In this document: positions 23,431 to 35,300 of the stretch, piece after piece
Position numbering within the stretch: position 1 is the first letter of the stretch
Layout: every line of letters begins with the position of its first letter
Origin: Labia minor
Taxonomy: Eukaryota; Arthropoda; Insecta; Dermaptera; Spongiphoridae
DNA length: 64,000 nucleotides
Assembly: GCA_963082975.1 (NCBI GenBank)
Contig: OY720350.1
Coordinates: 14,292,910 to 14,356,909, forward strand
Direction: 5' to 3'
The notes under the pieces: model-generated
Told to the model about the DNA's origin: nothing
The model's input: only the letters and a program-made list of their open reading frames with translations
Database searches by the model: none
Program-made: the position numbers and the translations under genes

Positions 23431-23869
23431 TACCAATTATATGTGAAGACTTTTTTTTATTACAAAACATCTATAAATTATAAATCCATGCATTTATTGT
23501 TTGCAAACTTTACCCGATCAGGAAAAATATATTTTCTCCTTTCACTAACTATTACAAATTACAATTTAATAAAAATATTCTTATTTTTGAAATTCCTTTA
23601 CCTACATCAGAAACAAAAACAAACAAAAAATTTAAATTTATTTTTATAATTACATAGAAATGTTGCTTATAATATGAAATTATTTATAAAAAAAAAAAAA
23701 TAAAGAAATTGAGTATTTTTACAATTTTATTATTTTTATATATACATATATATGATTTTTTATAAAAGTGAATTACATTTCCCTTATCAGAAACATTTTG
23801 AATGTCAGAAGGTAGGTACACATTCTCTGGTAGGATGCTCCCGGAACCTTTTTAGTTAATTATACGTGT

Positions 23870-23902
<33 letters not shown>

Positions 23903-24337
23903 CATACATTACACCTCCAAATGATGCCATCGGGTGAAAATTTTAGTTTCCGATTACTATCTAAAGACCGAAACCATCATAATATTACTTTTATCTTTAT
24001 CAATAATATTACATAATACATGTATAATATAAGATAAAAAATTTTAATCGTAAACGTCAGTTTCTTATTTAACGATTATTTATTCAATGAATTTTAAAAC
24101 GATCCCACTACTTACTTCAATGGTTTCATGGTCTTTTCATTCTGAAAGCTCGGAATCCCTTAAGTTACTTTATAATTTTCAAATAAAAAGGGCTTAAATT
24201 CACAATGCATGTGAATGGTTGATTTGAATAATTAGTAAAGCTAGGAACCCCATCTCTTTATAAAATTAACTGTTGTAAGCACCACACTACGACTTGAATA
24301 GATTGTAGATATATACTTATATATCAAAAAACAAAAA

Positions 24338-24545
24338 AGCTGGAGTGTCTCCACTCGACTATCTTGGATTAATTAATATATATTATATTTAAATTAAAAT
24401 TAATTAATTATAAACTATAAATTAAAATTAATAAATAATATTTATTAAATCAGCGCATGTTTGGCTCCTTGTTGATGGCACCACGTCACGTGTTGGAGCG
24501 TGATTTGCAGTGTTAAAAAATTAACACACACACACGAGATAGTAA
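24338..24545 (-). mobile_element. HINE-like repeat, internally deleted copy
   Basis: Starts agctggagtgtctccactcg and retains the aaatcagcgcatgtttggct and cacgtcacgtgttgg block, then jumps from ttaacacacacaca directly to cgagatagtaaaa. The middle third is lost. Confidence 0.75.
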
Positions 24546-25129
24546 AAAGTTAAATTATATTCAGTCGAACTCAATTCAACCCGAAGAGAGACAATTACCA
24601 TACAAAAATCTCAAACATTTTGTTTATAAAAATTATATAATGAAACAAAAAAAAAAATATATTAAATTTTATCTAGTAAATTGTTTTAATTTAATATATA
24701 CTTTAATTGTCTATTGTGTGATTTAAATTCATTCAGTATAAGTATTCATTTATTACAATTATAAATATCTATATAAGTTTATTGGGTATATTTAGTTTAA
24801 TTTGATGTAGTTTTACAAAATAATTTTCAACTTGACAAAGATGTTTTAAATAATTTACTTATATCATAAAAAAAAAACAAATATATGTATAAATTTAATC
24901 AAATATAAATATATTTTGTTAATCTATTGATAAATGATGATTTTCAAATAATTTTTTTAAAAATTAATGATTATATATTAAAACATAAATTATAATTTTG
25001 TATTAATTTTTACGATTTATTCTAATTATAAGATTTTTCTACTAACTTTTATTAATCATTAAATGATTTCTTACCCATTACAAAAAATCTAAAAATAAAG
25101 AATAAAAAAAAATTTAATAATAGTTTTTT

Positions 25130-25737
25130 ACTATCTCGCCAGAGATAGTATTGCGATCACGAAAATTTTCGATGTTGAGATTTTGATGTTTTTATACGTT
25201 TTGAAGGTTCCTGAATCATTTTCACTAAGGTTGAGAAAAATGTCTGTGTGTGTGTGTGTGTGTGTGTATGTGTGTATGTATGTAGACAAGATTACGCAAA
25301 AACGGTTTGAGCTAGAATGATGCAATTTGGTACATGAGCATTATTCAAAATTCATAGTTTTCTATCAACTTTTGAGAAATGTAGCTCAACCGGAAGAGGG
25401 TCATTACCTACAAAGTTTTGATTTTTTTTCCTCTAAAGTGACCGTAAAAATAAAGATATATGTTTGATAATTTTTCACATGATTAATAATTGTATAAAAC
25501 TGCTAAATATAGAATTTCAGCTTGATTGAATCGCTGAAAGTACCAGAATTAATTTTTTAACACTGCAAATCTCAAACGCGAACACGTGCCATGGTGCCAT
25601 CAATAAAAAACCAAACATGCGCTGGTTTAATATTTATTATTTATAATTTATAATTAATTAAATTTAATTTAAATATAATATATTATGTTATTTAATCCAA
25701 TTCAAATTGCGAGATAGTCGAGTGGAGACACTCCAGC
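25130..25737 (+). mobile_element. HINE-like repeat, full-length reference copy
   Basis: 608 bp. The left end actatctcgccagagatagt is a near-perfect palindrome. The right end gcgagatagtcgagtggaga then cactccagc carries a second hairpin (GAGTG/CACTC) and repeats gcgagatagt as the inverse of the left actatctcgc. Internally there is a TG/TATG microsatellite about 115 bp from the left end, a conserved cacgtg-containing block, and no coding frame. Flanks are T-runs on the left and A/T on the right, with no target-site duplication. Subterminal inverted repeats, a microsatellite, a terminal hairpin and T/T insertion resemble Helentron-associated (HINE/DINE-1-like) elements. Confidence 0.75.
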
Positions 25738-26765
25738 TAATTTATTTTAGTTATAAATGCAGAGTAGTCGCATTTCAAATAAATATTTTTATGTTAAGTT
25801 TTAAATTTAGGTAATATATAAGTTTATTAAAAACTAAAATTCCAGTTCGAAATAATTACAAATTGAAATTTTAAAAAGGTCAAATTGAAGACAAGAGAAA
25901 TGACAGGTTATAAAAATTACATGAGAAAAATTTAATTTAATTATAATGTGCCTTGAAATTCATAAATCATTTTTTTAAAGTTGCGTCTCTTTAAAGATAT
26001 TATAAGAAATATACATAATATGAAGCATCAAGGTAAAATTATTATAGCTATTAACTAATCTAAGTCATAAATCTCATATAAATTTAATTTTAAATTGCAA
26101 GTAAAAGATATTTTTTATCCTTGGACTCTGTTTTTTTTTTTAAAAAATCTCTTTTTAGATTAATTCTTTTAATTACCCAGACTTTTATTATTAGTGACTT
26201 AGTCAAATAGCAATGAATAAATAAAAAGTTTTTTTTTTTATTTTAATTTTTATATAATATACTGTTTATTTTAAAGAATAAATGAATTTGATTACATGAA
26301 AAATATACCAGTCTAAATTTATCATATTAATGCCTTTGGATATATATAAAATTCGAAATTTACTTGTCTTTGAATAATATTAAATTATTTGATTCGATTA
26401 TACCTTTAAGGATTTAAAAATCAACCATGAACTTATAAAATTTCCAAACCCTTTTTTGGAATGAACCGTGACTAGTTCTTTTGATTTCTAAAAAGAAAAA
26501 AAAAAGAATGGCCTCAATTTAGTTATTTTAACCTTTTCTCAAAGATAATAGAAAAATATTAAAGATATCAGAAAAATAATAAATAAAAATTATATCTTAT
26601 TCTTTCGATTTAATTTAATTTAAAATATATTACTTATATATATATAAGATTTAAGAAATGTTTTTATTTTAAATATTTATTTTTAATTAATATTATTTAT
26701 AATAGTGAAGCGATTAAGAAATATACTATTTATTTTATATTTTCTTAAAAAGACATAAATTAGAA

Positions 26766-27682
26766 TAGTCATTCTCAACCTGAGTGATCGACATTTTAAA
26801 GGGGGCGATTATTTCAACTCTAAACCGACCGACGGTTTGAAGTAAATTAATTTCCAGCTACAGAAACAATTTCAAATAATTTTAATATATATATTAATGT
26901 AATTAAATACAGATATGGATATAACATAAATATTTTTAATTTTATTTTATTTATAATATATATGTAAGACCAGGCTGTGACGTCATGAATGGCTGGATGA
27001 CGTCATATATTTTTAAATTAATAAAAACCTAATGAAGATGATTTTTCCCGAGTATAAAACCAATAGAAAGTGCATGATTCGTGGTGATATGTAAAAAATC
27101 TCCTCATGTGAAATTTGGTGTGAAAATAACCCTTCCCTTCCTATCGTCGATCGCTAATACTACCACTTCCGGTTTCCGGATTTGCACCAAAAGTTGATCA
27201 ATTCATCCCACTGATGCATTAAGTAAATATACCAAATTTCATCAAAATCCATTAAGCCGTTCAGGCTGTACACATCTATACGGACGGACGGACGGACAGA
27301 CATCCTGCTAAAAATACTTTTTCTGTTAAGAAAATGCATGATTCGTGGCGATATGTAAAAATCTCCACATGTGAAATTTGGTGTGAAAACAATACCTCCC
27401 TTACTATCGTCGGTCGGTAAAAAAGGTAAGATGATTTTGCGAATAGGCTTTTAAACATTTCCGCTTTTTTCAATATGGTTCTAAAAAAAAGAAGGTAAGA
27501 TGTTTTTGCGATCAGGTTCTGAAACTCGATTTTTCAATATGGCTCTAAGTATCACCAAGTGTACCTACCTTTTATATTAGGGATTATCATTCAATTTTTA
27601 TCTGTTAAAATTTATAGGGGGGCACATTATGAAGCCGGCCTTACGAAGTGGGTGTTTGGTACAAAAAGGTTGAGAACCACTA
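26766..27682 (+). mobile_element. Non-autonomous hAT element carrying a nested insertion
   Basis: The ends are tagtcattctcaacct and its imperfect complement aggttgagaaccacta, the hAT/Charlie-type terminal repeat. A perfect 8-bp duplication aattagaa flanks it (26758-26765 and 27683-27690). Nearly two thirds of the interior is a second element at 26824-27418. No transposase frame. Confidence 0.8.
26824..27418 (+). mobile_element. ACCGACCGACG-ended element, copy A (nested)
   Basis: Terminal inverted repeat accgaccgacg at the left and cgtcggtcggt at the right. Inside are two TGACGTCA sites (26978-26985 and 26998-27005) and two copies of gcatgattcgtgg...catgtgaaatttggtgtga. The paralogous site at about 53040 lacks this insert and so gives the empty site. 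No coding frame; family name unknown to me. Confidence 0.75.
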
Positions 27683-28451
27683 AATTAGAATATACCTAAA
27701 TTGATACAAAATTTTTAATTTTTTTTTTCTTCAACTTGTATTCTACTTTTCATTTGCATTTGCAAATTTAATATGTGGAGATGATATTAATTATAAATTT
27801 GGCCCTTTAAATCTTTTTTTTATTATTAGATTAAATAGATTTTTTTACAAATCAAATTTATTCTTTTAATTAATATGTTAATTAAAATATCAATTATATT
27901 ATCAGAATGGTCCTTCGATCTTTCTTTTATTTCTTTTCTCTATATTTCTATATTTTCAATTATTAAATGAAATAAAGAGAAATATTTACATATCACGTTT
28001 TTTATATAAAGCATTTTATTCAACAAGATTTTAAATATATATTTATTCGTTTTAATTATCATATAAAATAATTTTTTCAATTGTTTTTTTTAATATTAAA
28101 TTTAATGATTTAATTATTCAAATGAGATTGAGATTCGTCATGTAACATATGTTAAGACTCATTGTAAATGCCCAGAGCATAATCAAAAGATGAATTCATC
28201 ATATATAAAATTATAATTGAGTCTTAATATATATATAAATATATATAATATATTTCACGTTTGTCTCGACGTTTCAGCGCTTATTTTGATGATATTTTCA
28301 CGAGCGTTTATTTAGGAGGGAACTATTTTTGAGATTCTGGGTCTTACAATTAGTTTGTCTGACTAATGTAAGAGTTGGTGTACGGATTTTGTGTTGAATG
28401 GGTGGTTGAGATTTTTGTCTTAATGTGTTCAACATTATCTATATATAAATA

Positions 28452-28670
28452 CTAGCTGCTCCGAGCGCCTTCGGCGCTCTCCACACCTAGACGGGGGCTC
28501 CGCCCCCTGTACCCCCCAGAGTGGTACATAGTATTTGGTTAAGAGTAGTAAAAGGTTTTCATCCATTTTGTTTCAATCAGTATATTACATAAAACATTAA
28601 TTTCTTTTTGTGTTCTTATTTAAAATATATTTTAATTTAATCAGTAAATTAATTATATATATTATTATTG
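28452..28670 (-). mobile_element. Helitron-like 3' end, copy 3
   Basis: Best preserved of the three copies. On the minus strand the end reads gagcgccgaaggcgctc, ggagcag, CTAG, then T: a 7-bp-stem hairpin followed by the canonical Helitron CTRR end at an A/T insertion point. No rolling-circle replicase/helicase was seen nearby. Confidence 0.65.
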
Positions 28671-28689
28671 TATATGTTATATCTATCTA

Positions 28690-28880
28690 TCTCTGTGACT
28701 CTAAGGAACTCGAAAGTTCTTGGCCGCAGCACCAACATTTCTCCAAGTGTCCCTATCCTGAGCCCTTGTCCCATCACTCTTACGTCCCTTCCTACGCGTC
28801 CTTGGTCTTCCAAGCGGACGTTTTTCAATCGGTCTCCGCACCGTTTTCCAATCCAATATCGGTTGGAAAAAAATTAATCG
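28690..28880 (-). pseudogene. LINE reverse-transcriptase C-terminal tail
   Basis: The minus strand encodes KTVRRPIEKRPLGRPRTRRK then AQDRDTWRNVGAAAKN. The GRPRTR and AQDRxxWR motifs mark the C-terminus of a Jockey/CR1/RTE-type ORF2 protein. Only about 60 residues remain. It is adjacent to the Helitron-like end at 28452. Confidence 0.75.
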
Positions 28881-28993
28881 GAGCAATACAAAAGGAGTTA
28901 GTTACTAAAAGTAATTAATCGCTAATTAATTACAATTAATTAATTATAATTCAATTATATTTCTTCTATACCTTCTAGGGATCAATTGAAATA

Positions 28994-29540
28994 TCGGTAA
29001 TTATACAGGAGACTGGCGAAAGGAGGTAGGTGGTTGAAACTTACTTTGAGGTGTTCCTTGAATGATTCTGAACATCTTTATATGCAACTTTTTTTATGAT
29101 CTCTTTTAGTTTAATTAATAAAAAGTAATTAATTAAACTGTGTATTTGTCCTATAAGAATGCTTAGTTATTTTAGAAAATATAAACTACGAAAAAGCGTT
29201 TGAATAACTTTGGTATGAATAAAACTATTTCTAAAATAAAATAAACCGAATTTAAAAAACCGAAAAAGTCTTTAAATAACTTTAGTATGAATAAAACTAT
29301 TTCTAAAATAAAATAAACCGAATTTAAAAAACCGAAAAAGTCTTTAAATAACTTTAGTATGTCAGCCACTGATCATTCTTATAGGACAAATACACAGTTT
29401 AATTAATTACTTTTTATTAATTAAACTAAAAGAGATCATAAAAAAAGTTGCATATAAAGTTGTTCAGAATCATTCGAGGAACACCTCAAAGTAAGTTTCA
29501 ACCACCTACCTCCTTTCGCCAGTCTCCTGTATAATTACCG
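28994..29540. repeat. Long inverted repeat with tandem repeats in the loop
   Basis: Arm 28994-29162 (tcggtaattatacaggagac ...) pairs almost perfectly with 29371-29540. The about 200-bp loop holds about two copies of a roughly 70-bp unit containing aaataactttagtatgaata. No coding capacity. Foldback/MITE-type. Confidence 0.8.
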
Positions 29541-29552
29541 AAATATCTATAA

Positions 29553-29690
29553 AAGTCTATCTCAATCTAAAGATGATAAAAAATCAATTTCAATTTGTCA
29601 AAAGAGCGTACAGACAGACAAAGAGAGAGAGAGAGACAGACGCCAAGTGAAGTTGAGAAAAACGTTATAAAAATAATTTCTTATACAATA
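29553..29690. repeat. Dispersed repeat, copy 1
   Basis: The segment ctatctcaatctaaagatga ... acagacagac ... ccaagtgaagttgagaaaaa cgttataa recurs at 39068-39190. A GA microsatellite sits in the middle. Confidence 0.75.
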
Positions 29691-30738
29691 TCAAGGTGGG
29701 GGGGGACTCCAAACATAAAGTGCCTAGAGGCTCCAGACGTCTTTAATCCTCCACTGCCTTCTCATTCTCCTTTCCTAAGAAATATTAATTTATATATTAT
29801 CATCAATATATTACTCAATAATGAAAAAAAAAATTTAAAAAATAAAATTATTAATTTTTATTATTCGCTACGTATCTTCCTTATATAAAATATTTGTAGT
29901 ATCATCTTTTATACTTATTTTATTTTAGGTTTTATTAAATCATTTGCGTTTTGAAAATCTTTATTCCATAATAATGTAAATGTAATATATTTCATTTTTT
30001 TTTAAAGATCCATTTTGTTTTTGAATGAAAAAACTATTACTCATCCATTTAGATATTAAAATTCTATTTCCTGGCATTTTTTTAAAATAATTTTCTTGTC
30101 GAAAAGTAAAAGGATGAGCTACAAGTTGGGTGGTCCAACGTTTCTAATTCAGATTCACTTTTAAGAAATTAGTAATGAGTTTAATAATTTAACATGAAAG
30201 TGAGAAAAAAAAATTCATACTACTTTTTTTTCATAGGAAATGATTGAAAAATGTAAATTGTCATATACAATGGTATAATAATAAAATTTAACATATACTT
30301 TCTGTTTTATTTAATATATTGAAATTAAATAAAAAAAATTTGGTCTGTTTGTTTTTTTTTTTTTAAATAAAAGTGAATTTCATCAATCATCATCGGAAAA
30401 GCATTAGGATTTATGTGAGAGCCTTTAATTATGATGAAAAAAAAAATGTCAAATTTTCATATAAAATAGATGTTATTTTAAAATTCAATAAATTTACATT
30501 GAAATTTTAAAGAGAAAGCATATTAAATCGAATTAAAAAATTGAATAATATTAATTAACATATTAACTAACAAACCTAATGGTTTTAAAATAAATTAAGA
30601 TATTCAAATTAGAATTCAAAAATTAGATTACAATTTTAATATAAACCAACGATGTAAATTTCAAAGATATTATAAATACATCCTTTAAGTTTATATAGGC
30701 ATTTATTTATAAATAGTCTATATCTTACTGATCTTTTT

Positions 30739-31326
30739 ACTATCTAGCCAGAAAATTTTCGAAAACGAGATTTTGATGTTTTTGTACGTTTTGAAGGTTC
30801 TTGAATCATTTTTACTACTATTGAGAATTGTGTGTATATATATATATATGTGTGTGTGTATGTATGTAGTTAAGATTACGAAAAAACGGTTTGAGGTAGA
30901 ATCATGAAATTTGTAACATTGGCATTCTTCAAAATTTGTAGTTTTCTATCAACTTTTGAGAATTGTAGCTCAACCGGATGAGGGTCATTACCTACAACGT
31001 TTTGATTTTTTTTCCTCTAAAGTGCCCGTAAAAATAAAGATATATGTTTGATAATTTTTCACATGATTAAAAATTGTATAAAACTGCTATATATAGAATT
31101 TCATTTTGATTGAATCGCTGAAAGTACCAGAATTAATTTTTTAACACTGCAAATCTCACGCGCCAACACGTGACATGGTGTCATCAACAAAGAGCCAAAC
31201 ATGCGCTGTTTTAATAAATATTATTTATTAATTAATAATTTATAATTAATTAAATTTAATTTAAATATAATATATTTTAATTAATCCAATTCAAATTGCG
31301 AGATAGTCGAGTGGAGACACTCCAGC
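30739..31326 (+). mobile_element. HINE-like repeat, near full length
   Basis: Same ends and interior as the copy at 25130, with a damaged left palindrome (actatctagccag, then a deletion of the gagatagt half). The microsatellite is (TA)n/(TG)n. Right flank tattac. Confidence 0.8.
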
Positions 31327-32211
31327 TTATTACTTTGAAGAAAATATCCATTGGAATTGTTTTTTTCAAGTTAATTTTAATATAATTTATAATTGTTGTA
31401 TTTAATATATGTATTTGATGAAATTAATTTTATTTTAATATTATTATTATAAGAAGGGAGATGCAGGAATATGAATACTACTTGTACAAGCTGAAATGGA
31501 TGCCTATAGCTACTTTATTTACATTAGCTAAATGTTAAAATATAAGTAAAATTATATAAATATATATATATATATATATATGTTTGTTTTGATTTTAAAA
31601 TAGAACTGACTTGAACTTTGAAAAGAAAAATTTGGAATGATAATCAAATTCAAATGAGTAAAATTTCACACGCAAGTAATAATCCGTATGGAGAATATAC
31701 TTATATATATAAAATATGAACTTTAGGGTAGATTCCTCACAGCAAGGTCAAAAAGCGAATCCCAAAATAAACCATCCATCAATTTAAAAACAAAATGTCA
31801 CTAAGAACGCATAAGATCCTAAGAATTCATTTTTATATGAATGATTCAAAATGAAAATCCCCTTAGGAGATGGTATTATTTGTATCATCATCACGATTTT
31901 TACAAACCTTGTAAAGTTAGAATTACAATGATAGATATTTTGATTAGAGGGTAGATTGCAGTTTGTGACCAGAGGGCTTTCCGAAGAGCCTTATGATTTA
32001 TGAGAGCCTTTAATTATAATGAAAATGTCAAATTTTCATACAAAACAGAATAACCTTCTTCATAAACGGATATACTAATAAACTTCTTGTCTTTTTGATG
32101 GAGGCCCAATATATATATATATAGATATATAAGTAAATGGTAAAAAATGTTAAACACATCGAGGTGTCGTGATTTGGCTGGCATCTTCATGGGGGAGGGG
32201 GGCTCAATTCC

Positions 32212-32246
32212 TATAAAGGAATAGGAACCATATCCATGGGTCAGAC
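32212..32246 (+). promoter_or_regulatory. Core promoter of the chitin-binding protein gene
   Basis: TATAAA at 32212-32217 is followed 31 bp downstream (T to A) by TCAGAC at 32241-32246, an arthropod-type initiator. Transcription from the A at 32243 would leave a 27-base leader before the ATG at 32270. Both elements and their spacing agree with a tissue-specific TATA promoter. Confidence 0.75.
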
Positions 32247-32269
32247 TTCTTGCAGGAACAGCAAACGAA

Positions 32270-32323
32270 ATGGCCAAATTTCTTTTAGTGCTCTCCTTTC
32301 TCATTTCCATCACAAGAATACAA
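32270..32323 (+). CDS. CPAP1-like gene exon 1: signal peptide
   Basis: Eighteen codons, MAKFLLVLSFLISITRIQ, with a basic residue then a hydrophobic core. The donor ATACAA|GTGAGT is strong; phase 0. This short signal-peptide exon followed by a long intron is common in arthropod cuticle-protein genes. Confidence 0.85.
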
Positions 32324-35300
32324 GTGAGTGCGATTTTGTGATAATTATTTAGGATTTGTATTTGGTGAATAAATAGGTTTGGTTAATAAAAAAAAAAACG
32401 TTAAAGAAGATTTTTGAAAAACTGATAAGTATTTGTGTTGAAAACTCATTTTTTTTAATTACAAGTAAATAGGTTATTAAATTATTGAAATTTTAATATA
32501 GTCATAATGAAAAAATTGCATTTATTTTTTCAATTGATGAATTATTAACCAACTTTTTATTTATTAATTATAAGAACAAAAATGTAGATTTAATTGATTT
32601 CCTTTTTTTACCATCTTGCTAGAGATAGGATTGAAAACACGAAAATTTTCGATGTCGAGATTTTGATGTTTTTATAGGTTTTGAAGGCTCATGAATCATT
32701 TTTAATAAGGTTGATAAAAATGTCTGTCTGTGTGTGTATGTATGTATGTATGTGTGTATGTATGTAGACAAGATTACGCAAAAACGGTTTGAGCTAGAAT
32801 TATGAAATTTGATATACAGGAATTATTCAAAATTTGTAGTTTTCTATCAACTTTTGAGAAATGTAGCTCAACCGGAAGAGGGTCATTACCTACAACGTTT
32901 TGATTTTTTTTCCTCTAAAGTGTCCGTAAAAATAAAGATATATGTTTGATAATTTTTCACATGATTAAAAATTGTATAAAACTGCTATATATAGAATTTC
33001 AGCTTGATTAAATGGCTGAAAGTAAGAGAATTAATTTTTTAACACTGCAATTCAAGCGCCAGCACGTGACGTGGTGCCATCAACAAAGAGCCAAACATGC
33101 GCTGGTTTAATAAATATTATTTATTAATTTTAATTTATAATTAATTAAATTTAATTTAAATATAATATATTATGTTATTTAATCCAATTCAAACTGCGAG
33201 ATAGTTGAGTGGAGACACTCCAGCTTATTTTGTTTGTTTGTTTGATATAATAATGTAATAACTGTTACTTTCTTAATATTATATAGTTTATTTGAGAATT
33301 AAAAAAATAAAAGAAAACAGACAAATTTGCACAAGCAAAAAGTTCAAACGTTTACACTTTACTTTAATCAAAAAAACTTTTCATATCACCTTCGCCCATA
33401 AGTCTTTCTCACTTAAAATAACTTTTTGATTTTATATTTCGCTAAATAAATTAATCAACCAATTTAAATATTGATCATTAATTATTTATTGATTACTTTT
33501 TAATAATGTTTCATTAATATATAAGTAATATCTAAAATATAATTTGATTGAAAAATACATAAAATCAAGTAACATAAAATATTATTATTATTATTATTAT
33601 TATTGAATCATACATGTATATATAAACAAATATTTTAGAGTATTTTCATCTAAAGGCGACATTAAAGGTTAAAAAGATGCCCCGAAAATCGATCAAGGGT
33701 GGTTTTGTTCATGAATTCCGGGATAATCTGCTCACATTTATTTCAAAACACAGCCACCCATTTTTAATTGAATCTTAAGATAGCAATCAACGCTTAATAT
33801 TTTTTCTTTAGAAAAAACAAAACAAGAATTTCATATTATGTACTCTAATCTAATACTTGCATATTTTTTTCTTTTTAAAATTAATTGAATTGTTAATGAT
33901 TAAACTTTTTAGTTCAATTTATACAATCTTAATATTCTATTATAACAGAATAGAATTTATCATTTTATATTTTATACCAATCCCTCATCTAGTTATATGA
34001 AATACTTACTTGTTTTTTTACTATCTGGCCAAAGATAGTATTCTGATCACGAAAATTTTCGATGTCGAGATTTTGATGTTTTTATACGTTTTGAAGGCTC
34101 ATGAATCATTTTTAATAAGGTTGATAAAAATGTCTGTCTGTGTGTGTATGTATGTATGTATGTATGTGTGTATGTATGTAGACAAGATTACGCAAAAACG
34201 ATTTGAGCTAGAATAATGAAATTTGGTATACGGAAATTATTCAAAATTCGTAGTTTTCTATCAACTTTTGAGAAATGTAGCTCATCCGGAAGTGGATCCT
34301 TACCTATCACGTTTTGATTTTTTTACCTCTAAAGTGACCGTAAAAATAAAAAAATCTGGAGTGTCTCCACTCGACTAATAGAAAACTATGAATTTTGATT
34401 AATGCCCATGTACCAAATTTCATCATTCTAGCTCAAACCGTTTTTGCGTAATCTTGGTTACATACAAACACACACACACAGAGCTAGAGAGAGAGAGACA
34501 GACATTTTTCTCAACCTTAGTAAAAATGATTCAGGAACCTTCAAAACGTATAAAAACATCAAAATCTCAACATCGAAAATTTTCTGGCGAGATAGTAAAT
34601 ATATGTTTGATAGTTTTACACATGATTAAAAATTTTATAAAACTGCTATATATAGAATTTCAGCGTCAGCACGTGACGTGGTGCCATCAATAAAGAGCCA
34701 AACATGCGCTGGTTTAATAAATATTATTTATTAATTTTAATTTATAATTAATTAAATTTAATTTAAATATAATATATGTTAATTAATGCAATTTAAATTT
34801 GCGAGATAGTCGAGTGGAGACACTCCAGCTTATTTTAATAAATGTTTAATTTTAAATTTATAAATTATAAAAATGGTTACTATACTTAATTGCATTCTTA
34901 AACATTAATATGAAAAAAATATGAACTAAAATATTAGCATTTAAACATTTTTTTTTTCTTTTTTTAAATTTATTCTATTATTTTTACATAATATATTTAT
35001 AAATAAATAAATAAATAAATACTTATATATATATATATATATGAGTAAATCAAAATAAAATATTTTTTTGATTTTTGGTAAAATCTTTGTTTTTAATTTT
35101 TTTAGTGTCAATATTTAGAAAATTTTTCGGGAATACCAGGCAAAGCTGGTGTAGATTTTCCCGTTTATGTTGAACCACCCTCAAGTGGGTTCCGCTGTGA
35201 TTCTCAACCAGTCCAAGGCTACTTTGCCGATCCTACTAGCAGGTGCCAGGTACTGTATTGATTTTTTTTATTTTATTTCAAATTTCCAAGATTTATGCAA

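Noticed and set aside
28610-28918. 102-codon plus-strand frame
   Set aside because: Opposite strand of a LINE reverse-transcriptase tail, whose GRPRTR and AQDRxxWR motifs are on the minus strand.
34010-34216. Short ORFs with MYVCMYVCMYV and similar in several places
   Set aside because: They arise from the TATG/TG microsatellite of the HINE-like repeats and recur in every copy without conservation of frame.
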